This document shows positions 20,216 through 30,566 of a DNA stretch of 64,000 nt, one piece after another. The notes beneath the pieces are model-generated. The model worked only from the letters and a program-made list of their open reading frames with translations. It searched no databases and was not told the DNA's origin. Both the position numbers and the translations under genes were made by a program. Numbering within the stretch: position 1 is the stretch's first letter; each line of letters begins with the position of its first letter. Origin of the DNA: Phascolarctos cinereus (lineage: Eukaryota; Chordata; Mammalia; Diprotodontia; Phascolarctidae); NCBI RefSeq assembly GCF_002099425.1, contig NW_018344331.1:186001-250000 (forward strand), given 5' to 3'.

Positions 20216-21660
20216 GCTGTTGACTGAGCAGCACCTGGGTGCTGAGCGCTGACCCGGGTGCCTTAGAGAGAGGCAGTAGGACATGAGAAGAACTGGTCCC
20301 TATCCTTGCCATCCATTTGGTGAGAAAGAATACACGTGTGCAAAAAACTGGATAGACAACATATCAATCCAGAAAAATCAGTATAGAGACCAAGAGATGA
20401 GCAGTGCCAAATAATGAGCATGCCCAAGTTGGGAGAGGGCAGTAGTCTTGGAAGGCACCTTTGCACTGAGTTCTGCAATACTTAAGGATCTGTACCGGTG
20501 GGCAAAGAGAGGCTAAAATGATTACTTTGGGTAGAAGGAATGTACAGAGGTCAGGAGGTGGAAATGGGAGCAGACCAGCTTGGTGAACCAGGTGAAATAG
20601 GGTCCCTGAGCATGGTAGAGAGGCCGTGAATCTCAGGATTAAGAATTTGGATTCTGCGGAGTTGGTATCAGGGAACCATTGATGGTTTTTCAATAGTTCT
20701 TGCTATCTGCCGGGCACTGGGCTTACAAAGAGAAAAATGAAACAGTCCCTGCCTTCATGGAGCTTATGTTCTATTGGAGGGAGACAACAGACATGCACAG
20801 AGAAGTAAACAAAAATATAGGGATAAGGACCAGACCAGTGATTTCACTGGAAAGGGGAACTGCTGGCTGAAGAAACTCCCTCTACAATTCCTTTTACCAG
20901 TGTAATACTTGGCGCCTTCTCTGCACTTTATAATCTTAGCAAGATCTCTGAACAGATTGAGTGACTTGCCTAAGGCCACTTAGCCAATATATGTCAGAGA
21001 CGGGACTTGACCTGTCTTCCTAGATTCAAGGCCAGCTCTCTGGCTTTGTTTATACATAGGAAAGGTGCAGCAAGTAGGAAGGGGGAGGGTACAGAGAGAA
21101 GCACCAGACAGGGTGGAGAATCATGGAAAGGTATTCCCTAGGACGTGGGGCTTAAGCTAAGCCTTCCAGGTGAGGAAGGGGAAGGAGAAGATTTCAGTAA
21201 GGAAGTGGGAGGAGGCAGGGAGTGGAGAGGAAGGAGAGGAACATGGAGGGCAGCCTTTGCAAAGGCAGAGAGACAAGAGAGCAGGATATGCACAGCAAAA
21301 CAGCAGGGGAGTGACATCGAATTATGATGGAAGTGTGCTTTGGGAAGATTTGTCTGATGATGATTGTGGGATGCATTGAAAGCAAGAGAGAAAGGGGGCA
21401 GGGACCTCAGGAGGCAATTAGGAAGCAATTGCAGTAACCCATCCATGAGGGGACTGGAGGAAACAGCATTTCAGTTGGGCTTTTAAAGTTTTAAAGATTG
21501 GATTCGAGCGTGGGTTAATACCCTGGGACTGATTCCTCTGAGGAGAGAGGACCTGAATTAGAGTGGTGGCCATGGAAAGGGAGCCTATCTCTTCTAGGAG
21601 AAGGATGACCAGGATGGATGGAATAAGAGGAATGAAGCAGAGAAAGATTCAAAGATGACT
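20215..21660 (+). repeat. Long dispersed repeat family, second copy with MIR insert
   Basis: 20690-20830 carries tctgccgggcactgggctta, cagtccctgccttcatggag and ggagggagacaacagacatg. 21120-21470 carries gaaggcagagagacaagag-like text, agcaggggagtgacatcg, gtgctttgggaagatt and aattgcagtaaccca. These are the phrases of the family at 17.2-18.0 kb. An antisense MIR core lies within it at about 20860-21050 (gagtgacttgcctaaggcc). Confidence 0.5.
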
Positions 21661-22101
21661 TTGACTGTGATCGTGGCCTGCTGTCTGTCTGTGCTGCTTG
21701 GACTGGGAGGCCCCCCAGAAATAAGCTCCTTTCCACATCCTCTCATGCCCTGCCTGCCCTTCCCACCCTTCTGACCCAGTAATTAAAAGAGCAGAGGCCT
21801 ATGGGACCAGATCAGGAGTGATAAGGGTGGGGGTAAAGCTCGGATGGTAAGGTGTAATGCAAGAGAGGCAAACGTCTTTAAAGGAAGAAAAAGAAAATAT
21901 GGCCACTGGCCAAGAGCACCCACACCCTAGTCCTGCCTGCCCTCAAAAGGGAGGAAGGACGTTTATGGAAGTACTGGCTTAATAAGGGCCCTTTGCTTCA
22001 CAACTGTGACTTCATACTCACTCCTGCTCTTAAATAAACTTACAGCCCCTCTGGGGGGAAGAACTCTAGCTCCATGTCTGGTCTGTTCCAGGCGTGTGTG
22101 A

Positions 22102-22102
<1 letters not shown>

Positions 22103-22149
<47 letters not shown>
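22103..22149. repeat. (TG)n microsatellite
   Basis: An uninterrupted TG run of about 22 units, likely polymorphic. Between 21.7 and 22.1 kb no gene was seen. Confidence 0.95.
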
Positions 22150-22151
<2 letters not shown>

Positions 22152-22329
22152 AGGGGAGTGGATAGGGCTGGGAATGAGTCTCCCTGGAGGATTGAACAAT
22201 AGGATTCTCAATGATGGGAGATGCTCAGAGCCAAGCTTCTTTCAGAGAAGGAAATACAGGACATTTAGGGTTCTTTCTAAAGTTATTATCACCATTATTA
22301 CTACTATTAGTAACAGATGATAATTATTT

Positions 22330-22505
22330 AGTGCTTAAGGTTTATACCACACCCTACATACATTTTTTTTATTTGATCCTCACAACAAGCTACATGATGT
22401 AGATACTATGGGTATTTTTATCCCCATTTTACAAATGGGGAAACTGAGACTCCAAGAACTGAAATGATTTTCCCATGGTCACACAGCTAATAAGTATGAG
22501 AGGCA
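22330..22505 (-). mobile_element. MIR/THER1 CORE-SINE
   Basis: It contains atttagtgcttaaggttta, ccccattttacaaatgggg and atggtcacacagctaataag in antisense MIR order. Confidence 0.75.
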
Positions 22506-23870
22506 GAGTGGTTGTTTGCCAAATGTGCAGGTGACATAAAATTGGGAGGCAAATTTCATGATATCTGTATCTGGATGATAGAGGCAGGATCCCCAAAGAT
22601 CCCAGCAGACTAGTATAATGGAGTCAGTCTACTTACTTCAGTAGTGCAAAGACCCATGATATCATCTGGCTGGGCAGACCCTCTGCCATTGCAGATCATG
22701 GCACCTTTATATCTGAATGGATGGATTTGGAGAGTTGTTCCACACTCAGAGAATCTCTATAAGCTTGTGGTTAGCCTGGGAATAACTTCCCTGTCACTTA
22801 GCTTGGCAGGTCCTCAGACAGAAGACATTGTTAGGCAGTTAAGTGGTACAGTGCAGAGAGCACCAGGCCTGGAGTCAGAAAGACCTGTGTTCAAATCCAG
22901 CTTCGGACACTTACTAGCTTTGTGACCCAGGGTAAGTGACTTAACCTCTGCTTGCTTCAGTTTCCCCATCTGTAAAATGAGGATAATAGTAGAACTTACT
23001 TCCCAGAGCTGTTGTGAGGCTCAAATGCGATAATAATTGCAAAGCACTTAGCACAGTGCCTGGCACCCAATGAGTGCTGTATAAATGTTAGCTATTATTA
23101 TCTCCTACCGTGAGGACTGCATCGAAAGCCTTTCAGTCTGGTCAAGATGTTACAGTACCATGATGAAACCTTGGAATGAGACTTTGGCTTATGGGGGAAT
23201 TATCAAATCAGATGGAATTCACTTGGGATAAATGTAAATTCCTACATTTGGCTTCAAAAAATTCTAGGATAGGATGGGGGAAATCCAGTTCTTAAGAAAA
23301 GGTGTGTAAGTTTCAGTGGGTTGCAAGTTCAGTGTATCAATAGCATAACATGGTGGCCAAAAACAAAAAACAAAAAAATATTCCTAGATGACAATACACT
23401 GTCCTCCATTCTGGTCAAGTCCTATCTGAAATACTGCATTCCTTTCTGGGTACCATATTTTAGGAAAGACACTGACAAACTAGAATGCCTCCAGAGGATA
23501 ACTGGGATAACAAGGAAGCCAAAGACCATTGGAAGGAAATAGGATGTTTAGTCTGGCCAAAAAGAAAAAAAAAAGAGGAGACATGATAACTGTTCTCAGG
23601 TGTTTGAAGGGTCGTCACATAGAGCAATAGACATTTTGTGCTTAGCCCCAATAGGCATAACTAAAAGCGATGGATGGCCATCACTGAGAGGCAGGTTTCA
23701 GTACCATGTAAGGAAAAACTTCCTAACACTTCAAGTCGTCTAAAAATGGAACTGTTCTGCCTTAGGACATGGTTATTTCCCTGTAGCTGGAGGTCTTCAG
23801 GCAGAGGCTGGATAGCCACTTGTTGGGGATGTTGTAGAAGGATTCTTGTTCAGGTTAAAATCCCAGGATT
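22505..23870 (+). mobile_element. L3/CR1-type LINE with SINE insertion
   Basis: Sense L3/CR1 text begins near 22525 (gtgcaggtgacataaaattgg, the FADDTKIG region) and resumes after a SINE at 23215 with ggataaatgtaaattcctac. It runs on through gtcctatctgaaatactgc, gggtaccatattttagg, ggataactgggataacaagg, agacatgataactgttctc, ggaaaaacttcctaacac, gtcttcaggcagaggctgg and cacttgttggggatgttg. It is broken throughout. Confidence 0.75.
22828..23105 (+). mobile_element. THER1/MIR-type SINE, nearly full length
   Basis: The tRNA-derived head (ggcagttaagtggtacag), the core (gtgacttaacctctgcttgc) and the tail (gcacttagcacagtgcctgg ... aatgttagctattatta) are all present. It lies within the L3/CR1 element. 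Confidence 0.85.
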
Positions 23871-23925
23871 CTGAGCTGGAAGGAGCCATTGGGGTCATCT
23901 GGGCCAAATCCACATTTGCTCTGCC

Positions 23926-23942
23926 TGGCACTAGAGGGCAGA
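23926..23942 (+). promoter_or_regulatory. CTCF motif
   Basis: TGGCACTAGAGGGCAGA fits the CTCF core CCASYAGRGGGCRS with a single mismatch. Plus orientation. It lies between KCNJ9 and IGSF8, just past the L3/CR1 tail and before an L2 tail at 23970-24060. Confidence 0.55.
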
Positions 23943-23969
23943 TGTAGACCCAAAGGTGGAAGCTTTGTA

Positions 23970-24060
23970 GTCAAGCCCCTTGAGAGCAGGGCTTTTGTGT
24001 CCTCCGCACCTAGCATGGTGCCTGGTACGTAGTGCTTAATAAACACTTTTTTGCTTGATA
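23970..24060 (+). mobile_element. L2 LINE 3' terminus
   Basis: It contains ccttgagagcagggctttt, gcacctagcatggtgcctgg and gcttaataaacac in L2 tail order. Confidence 0.65.
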
Positions 24061-24099
24061 TAGAAAAACAAGAGGAGAGCAGGTGAGATTGACTTCAGG

Positions 24100-25140
24100 A
24101 AATTACATTACTCCTTTAATGATCATAAACTTCTGCTAGAAACAAAAGCCCATCTTTCTAATACCAATATTCTATCAGTTTCATGGGTTAATCAATACAT
24201 CAAGATCATTCAGGATTACTTGGAAGATGCCACAACAGAAATAACCCAGTTTAATAACTCTGTGACAACAAATATGAGTCAAAGCATAACCTGGGGAGAC
24301 AGACTGTATGCTTATCAAAGGTGTTTGCCGCTATGACGGGGGAGATACAATGCGAAGTTCAAGTCGAGGAAGGATTCCATGTAGATGGTGAAATCCTCCA
24401 GATGCTCTTGTTTGTATACGACATGATTCTGATTGCATCAAGCCCAAGGATAACACAGAGATCTGCAAGCACTCGGAGGAGTTTGGTATGTCCAGCCACA
24501 CAAGGAAGACCAAGTGGATGAAGGATGTCAACATATATTTGGATGGATACCCTACAGAGCATGGGTGTTCTATCATGGCAGTCTGGTAAAGTCCACAGAT
24601 CCCTTCTCAGAATAATGTTCTTAAATTTAAATTAAATATTAGTTTTCATTTTAAATACATAAAATAAAATACACAGGAATACAAAGGAAAACATTTATAT
24701 TGAATTGCTTTTGAGGAAATTGCAGAGCTCTTTTACTGACTCCAAGCTTCCCAGGAAAGTAAAGGTCCTTTTTTTCTTTTTAAAACCAGTGACATTTTAG
24801 TGGTGTTGCTATAGGAAGCAAGACATGGAACGTAGATGAGTATCACCCAAAGGTCAAAGGAGAAGGGCATAGTAGATGTGAATAGGTTGCAATATATAAA
24901 CAATGAGGAACTGTGAACAGGAATAAAAGACATCATCAAAGGATTGTATGACAGGAAGAGAAGAGGGACTGGTCATGTGGCAAGAGGAAGGGATGTCCTA
25001 TGGATAGGACATGTGCTACACTTGTGTCTTCACTTCAGAAGAAAGCCAGGAAGGTCCCCAGTATATTGGGCAGACCCCCGCTGGCAAACAAGTAGAAGGA
25101 CATGACATGGATAGGAATCTCATAGTATAGGCAGATATGG
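24100..25140 (+). mobile_element. RTE/BovB-type LINE, RT and C-terminal region
   Basis: Plus-strand coding near 24320-24450 gives LFVYDMILIASSP, the degenerate counterpart of the RTE block L.FADDIVLIA. Near 24950-25080 it gives KRRGTGHVARGRDVLW and KPGRSPVYWADP-like text, matching the RTE C-terminal motif (GHV.RR ... GRPP.RW.DD). The key YDM triplet replaces ADD, and the frame is broken. A piece of a DNA-transposon-like repeat (24585-24710) sits in the middle. Confidence 0.7.
24585..24710 (+). mobile_element. hAT-type non-autonomous fragment
   Basis: It shares gtctggtaaagtccacag, cttctcagaataatg, aaataaaatacacagg and aatacaaaggaaaac with the better copy at 52816-53005 (opposite orientation) and with 40545-40725. 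It is truncated. Confidence 0.5.
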
Positions 25141-25159
25141 ATGAATTGTGATCTGCGTT

Positions 25160-25370
25160 GTTGGAGGAAAAATCCTCATGGATGGGATTACAGATAACTT
25201 TAAGTACAAGGGAAAAAATCCTCACAGCTATCCAAAAGTGGAATGGCTTGCCCTCATAAGGTGAGATATCACCTTCACTGTAAGCAATATGAAAGCAATT
25301 CCTACTCTGGTTAGAGGGTACATGTCTGCTGTCCCTCCCAACACAAAGATTCTGTGATTCTTAGTTCAGG
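25160..25370 (+). mobile_element. L3/CR1-type LINE 3' tail
   Basis: It contains ccaaaagtggaatggcttgcc, atgaaagcaattcctact, tgtccctcccaacac and gattctgtgattctt, the usual L3/CR1 3' ending, joined to the RTE remnant. Confidence 0.6.
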
Positions 25371-25389
25371 TTCAGTCTGAGAACCATGG

Positions 25390-25530
25390 TTGTGGAGAGG
25401 GCACCAGATTGGGAACTAGAAGAGCAGGTCTGTTTCTGATACTAACTAGTTTTGTGACCTTGAACAAGTTACTTAACTTGTCTATGCTTTGGTTTCCTCA
25501 TCTCTAAAAGAGGGGTTTGATTAGATGATC
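25390..25530 (+). mobile_element. MIR-like SINE fragment
   Basis: Sense core with gttttgtgaccttgaacaag and tttggtttcctcatctct. Diverged. Confidence 0.6.
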
Positions 25531-25765
25531 TCTTCTGTCATCAGGGAAGTGAGTGGAAACTCACTCCAAAAAAGCAGAGATTCAAGGGACCCTCTGTGTT
25601 GCCTGGGAACAGGAAAATCCATTTAGAATGAGCTGTAAGGTAGAGCCATCTGTGAAATTTCCTCAAGAGTTTGAGCAGAGCTAGATGTTTGTGTGTCTGT
25701 ATAGACAGCAGGAGTAGAAATGTTCATACTCATGCCCACTGTATAATCTAGTTCTCTTTCTTCTC

Positions 25766-25930
25766 TTTCTTTTTTTTTTTTTAATCTTTTTAGGCAATTG
25801 GGATTAAATGACTTGCCCAGGATCACACAGCTAGTAATTGTCAAGTATTTAGTCTGAGGCCAGATTTACACTCAGGTCCTCCTGACTTCAGGGCTGGTGC
25901 TCTATCTACTGTGCCACCTAGCTGCCCCTC
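25766..25930 (-). mobile_element. WSINE-like tRNA-derived SINE
   Basis: The plus strand shows a poly-T tail, aggcaattgggattaaatg, acttgcccaggatcacac, ggtcctcctgacttcagg and ctgtgccacctagctgcccc, a complete antisense copy. Confidence 0.85.
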
Positions 25931-25982
25931 TTTTCTTTTAAATTTTTCTATTTTTTCTTAAGAAAGGCAAACACATATCTTT

Positions 25983-26140
25983 TTTATTTATTTATTTTTT
26001 TAGTGAGGCAATTGGGGTTAAGTGACTTGCCCAGAGTCACACAGCTAGGAAGTATTATGTGTCTGAGGCCAGATTTGAACTGAGGTCCTCCTGACTCCAG
26101 GGCCGGTGTTCTATCCTCTGCACCACCTAGCTGCCCTTAG
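25983..26140 (-). mobile_element. WSINE-like SINE, second adjacent copy
   Basis: It has the same orientation and family as the copy 55 bp upstream, with tgaggcaattggggttaag, gtcctcctgactccaggg and ccacctagctgccc. The two are separated by T/A-rich sequence, so this SINE cluster probably arose by repeated insertion at a T-rich target. Confidence 0.85.
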
Positions 26141-26739
26141 GTTTCTTTCTTCCATCCCCCCAAGTTACCATCAGTGATTCTTTTCTATTGTTATCACAGG
26201 CAGAATGAAGGTCATGAAGGAAGATGGCCTTACATCAGGTCCAGGGTACAGGAGATGGGAACTATGGGGTGGAGAGGGAAGAATTGGAGACTATATAAAA
26301 GTAGGGGAACTGCTTCAAGGATTTTCCGTCCCCAAAGGCTGAATGAAGCGGTCAACAGAATTGGGGCAGTTCTTTGATCTCCACTTCCACTTGTATTTGG
26401 AGCCCAGTTAAAGTTCACCTGAGCAATAATAGCTCATACAACTGATGTGAAAAAAAAAAAACCAACCTTAATAAACAAACACTGATGTGACTAAGGGGTC
26501 CCCTCTTGGCAGAGTGCAAGGGACTGAGGTCAGATGGTATGTGTGATGAAAAGGGGCCTAAATCATCCAGAGGGGGATCTTAAAGAATTTAAAGACCATC
26601 AGCCTCAATGGAAAACATAAGGCTTTTCTACAACATCTCTAATAAATGTACATACAGCCTCCACTTTCACACCTCTACTGTGGAGGAACTTGTAACCTCC
26701 TGAGGCAACTCATGCTGGGTTTTTTATTCAGCTTTTTTA

Positions 26740-28830
26740 TTTATTTTTTAAAAATAGATTTATTTAATATTTTATTTTCCCCAATTACATTTAAAAACAA
26801 TTTTTAACATTTTTTTTAAATTTGGGGTTCTAAATTTTCTCCCTTCCTCCTTCCCCACCTTCCCCCCACCTCACATTGAGAAGGCAAGCAATTTGATATA
26901 GATTATACAAGTGTAGTCATGCAAAACTTATTTCCGTATTATTCATGTTGTGAAAGAAAACATAGGCCACAAAAAAAGAATGATAAATTTTTTTTAAAAT
27001 TATGTATCGATCTGCATTCAGCCTCCATCACTTCTTTCCCTGGAGATGATGAGCATTTTTCATCGTAAGTCTTTATTGCTGAGAATAGCTAAGTCTTTCA
27101 CAAATGATCATTGTACAGTATTGCTGTTACAGTGTACAATGGTCTCCTGGTTCTGCTTATTTCACTTTGCATCAGTTCATGTCTTTCCAGGTTTTTCTGA
27201 GAATACCCTGCTTGTTATCCCTTATAGTACAATAGTATTTCATCACAATCATATACCACAACTTGTTCAGCCATTCCCCAAATTATGGGCGTCCCCTTAA
27301 TTTCCAACTCTTTGCCAGAACAAAAAGAGCTGCTAAAAATATTTGTGTACATATAGGTCCTTTTCCTTTTTTTTTTTTTTAATCTCTTTGGGATATAGAC
27401 CTAATAGTGATATTTCTGGGTCAAAGGCTATACACAGTTTTACAGTCCTTTGGGCATAGTTCCAAATTACTCTCTAGAATAGTTGAATTAGTTCACAACT
27501 TCATCAACAATGCATTAGTGTATCAAATTTCCCACCTCCCCTCCAACATTTGTCATTTTCCTTTTCTGTTATATTAGCCAATCTGATAGGTGTGGGGAGG
27601 TGCCTCAGAGTTGTTTTAATTTGCATTTTTCTAATCAATAGTGATTTAAGAGCATTTCTTCATGTGACTATAGATAGCTCTCATTACTTCATCTGAAAAC
27701 TGACCATTTATCAGTTTGGGAATGACTCTTATTTTTATAAATTTGACTCTGTTTCATATGTATTTGAGAAATGAAGTTTGTACCAGAGAAAGTTGCTATA
27801 AAATTTTTTTCACAGTTATGATTACTGTGTATTTCCCTCCATCCTATTTTCCCCATTTATCCTACTGTCTCTCCTTTCACCCTGTCCATCTTCAAAAGTG
27901 TTTTGCTACTGACTACCACCTTCCCCAATCTGCCCTCCCTTCTATTAGCCTCCCCCCACCTCCTTCTCTGATCTCCTTCCCTTCCTACTTTCCTGTAGGG
28001 TAATAAAAATTTCTATACCCAGCTGAATGTGTGTTATTCTGATGAAAATAAGGTTCAAATGCTTGCCCCTACCTCTCCCATCTTCCCCATTCACTGCAAA
28101 AACTCTTTCATGTCTCTTTTATGTGAGATAATTTACCCCATCCTACCTCTCCCTTTCCCCTTCTCCTAGTACATTCCTCTTTCTCACTCCTTAATTTGTT
28201 TTATATATCATCCCATCATATTCCACTCACACCCATGTCTCTGTCTATATATATGTATATATGTATATATTCTTCTCACCGCCTTGATAACGAGAAAATT
28301 CTTAGAAGTTACAAGTATTATCTTCCTATGTAGGGATGTAAACAGTTTAACCTAATTGAATCCCTTATGATTTCTCTTTACTATTTATGCTTCTTTTGAT
28401 TCTTGTATTTGAAAGTCAAATTTTAATTCAGTTCTAGTCTTTTCATCAAGGATGCTTGAAAGTCCTCTATTTCATTGAATATCTGTGGGGGGGGTTTTCC
28501 CCTGAAGGATTATAACTCAGTTTTGCTGGGTAGGTGATTCTTGGCTGTAATCTTAGCTTCTCTACCCTCCAGAATATCATATTCCATGCCCTCCAATACT
28601 TTAATGTAGAAGCTGCTAAAATCTTGTGTTATCCTGACTGTGGCTCCATCATATTTAAAGTATTTCTTTCTGGTTGCTTGCAATATTTTCTCCTTGACCT
28701 GGGACCTCTGAAATTCGGCTGTAATATTCCTGGGAGTTTTCATTTTGGTATCTCCTTCAGTAGCTAATTGGTGAATTCTTTCAATTCCTGTTTTATCCTC
28801 TGGTTCTCGAATATCAGAGCCAACTTAAGC
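26740..28830 (-). mobile_element. L1 LINE, internally deleted (ORF1 joined to ORF2 C-terminus)
   Basis: Read on the minus strand, this is an L1 in order. The ORF1 C-terminal domain lies at about 28510-28770 (PRNITAEFQRSQVKEKIL, like PRHIIVRFTKVEMKEKML of human L1). An inter-ORF region with a TATA microsatellite follows at 28240-28272. The ORF2 start lies near 27820 (CACAGTAATCATAACTGTG), then at once the ORF2 C-terminus at 27000-27810, with the motif equivalent to FDPAIPLLGLYPK near 27400, and the 3' UTR at 26740-27000. Most of ORF2 (endonuclease and RT) is absent, with the joint near 27810. Upstream ORF1 and 5' UTR are also lost. Confidence 0.78.
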
Positions 28831-28945
28831 TGTTTTGAACAAATGCAGTTACTAGAAAGAATTTTCTTACATTGAACATATATCTGTCTCCCTGAAACTC
28901 CTACCCATTCATTGCAATTTTGCCTCCTGGGTCCAATTCTAATAG
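28820..28945 (-). mobile_element. L3/CR1-type LINE fragment
   Basis: Short antisense piece: gctgttttgaacaaatgc, agaattttcttacattgaac and actcctacccattcattgc correspond to the L3/CR1 family seen at 12.1 and 54.5 kb. Confidence 0.5.
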
Positions 28946-28949
28946 TAGC

Positions 28950-29160
28950 TCATATTTCTATCTTTGCTTTATGGCTTGCAAAATGCTCATTTGCTCCTTG
29001 TGACAGCCTTGTGAGGTAAGTTCTAGAGTGATGATTATCCTCATTTATAAAGAAGTGGTGGTTTAGAGAAGTCAATAAACTTTTCTATGATCATACAGCT
29101 AATATGTTTGAGGTGGAATCTGAATACAGGTCTCTGCTCACTCTATGTCCAAATATTTTT
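28950..29160 (-). mobile_element. MIR/THER1 fragment
   Basis: It contains cagccttgtgaggtaagttc, gagaagtcaataaacttttc and atgatcatacagctaatatg in antisense MIR order. Diverged. Confidence 0.55.
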
Positions 29161-29169
29161 CCCACCACA

Positions 29170-29870
29170 CTACATGGCTTAATACAGCAACCCAAACATT
29201 CTTTCAAATGACAACCCTTCAGATACTTGAGAACAGCAACTCTGTCCTTCTCAAGCCTTCTTTTCTTCAGGATAAATAATGCCAGTTTCCTCAACCCATC
29301 TTTTATGCTGTGATGTTGGGTCCTCACCATCCTCCATCCACCTTAGGGCATCCTTGATTTTGTCAGTCAACGCCATCATAAAATGTGGCACGGTAGGTTA
29401 GCCACAATACTCCAGATGGGTCTGACCCAGGCAGAGTACAGTGGGACTATCATCCCCTCTTCTGCGCACTGTCTCTCAAGGCAACCTAATTTTTTTTAGC
29501 TACATCATCACAATGCTGACTCTACTAAAACTTACAATCCCCTGGAATTTCAAGATCTTTCCCACATGTACTGCCCCATCTCCCCCTTCCTATTCTTGTA
29601 CAGTTGACTAAGGGTGAGGTTTTATATTTGTCCTTATTAAAATTCATCTTGTTACTGTCAACCCATTTCAGTCTGTGGAGATTTTGCGGTCTTTGATTCT
29701 GGCCAACCAAGATATTTACTTTCTTCCAGCTTTGTGTTATGCCAAAATTGTACCTAGATACAAGTCACTGATAAGACTATTGCACAGAATAGGGCCAAAC
29801 AGAGCAACAAAGAACTCTACTGGACACCTCCCTCCAGGCTGATATCGATCCATTAATTTATAGGCCTGTC
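29170..29870 (-). mobile_element. L3/CR1-type LINE, antisense
   Basis: Its order is the same as at 12.13-12.60 kb and extends further into the RT: cttcagatacttgagaacagc, aatactccagatgggtctgac, agagtacagtgggactatc, tttatatttgtccttatt. On the minus strand near 29770-29860 it gives a GS(V)..P(Y)S.Q-like remnant of the GVPQGSVLGPLLFN block. It ends about 100 bp from the IGSF8 polyadenylation site. Confidence 0.7.
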
Positions 29871-29974
29871 GGTCTTTACTATCTCCCATCTATGGCCCCC
29901 TCTACATATACATTAACACTAATTCTTTCTACCTCCTTAGGAACAGAAAGAAGAAGGATATGCCTAGGACCAGA

Positions 29975-30302
29975 TTTTATTAAAAAAAAAACTTTATTCA
30001 CATTTTAGAAAAACCATTTTTGGGGTAAGGAGTTAGGGAATGTCCATGGAAAAGGGGAAAGGTCAGAAAAGAGCCAGGATTTGGGGGGCACTGGAGAGGA
30101 GGGCACTGATCTCCAGTTGAGGCAAGTAGAAGGATTGGGGCCATGCCTGCAGCTTTGGAAAACCTCCCAGCCTGGCAGAGCAAAGGGGGAAATCCTGGTC
30201 CCCCCAAATAAATACAAAGGGCTGGAGACAGAAGGGCCAGATTGGGGGTATAGGGTAGACGAAGTTTAGGCAACCGATGTTGGGCTGGAAGACAGCTTGT
30301 AC
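29975..30302 (-). other. IGSF8: IGSF8 exon 7 (3' UTR)
   Basis: The minus-strand acceptor TTTCTGTAG precedes GTACAAGC at 30302. The exon is non-coding and ends near two AATAAA signals. The stop codon lies in exon 6, 17 bases before the donor at 30549, so this last junction would not trigger nonsense-mediated decay. Confidence 0.7.
29976..29998 (-). terminator. IGSF8: IGSF8 polyadenylation signals
   Basis: The minus strand carries AATAAA at 29993-29998 and a second AATAAA at 29976-29981, separated by an A-run. Cleavage would be expected at about 29955-29975. Confidence 0.7.
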
Positions 30303-30566
30303 CTACAGAAACAAGAGAAAGAGTTGAGGGAGGATGTAAAAAGTGAGCTTGGGCTTCTTCTCCCACCCAGTCTCATTATCGTACATAGCCTGATACCCCA
30401 AAGGAAAACAGCCTTGAATGGACATGTGAGATCCTGGGGCAAGGACACAGGGTAGAACTAAGGCACCCAATGTCATAGGCTCTCTTCCAGTGGGAAAAGG
30501 TCAGGAGGATAAGAAATAGCTATTATTTCCAGGGGTCCCAGGACCTCACCATGGTGGGGTTAGCGT

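Noticed and set aside
23321-23542. 73-codon frame ending in KPKTIGRK
   Set aside because: It is a leftover of the L3/CR1 RT C-terminal region, not a host gene.
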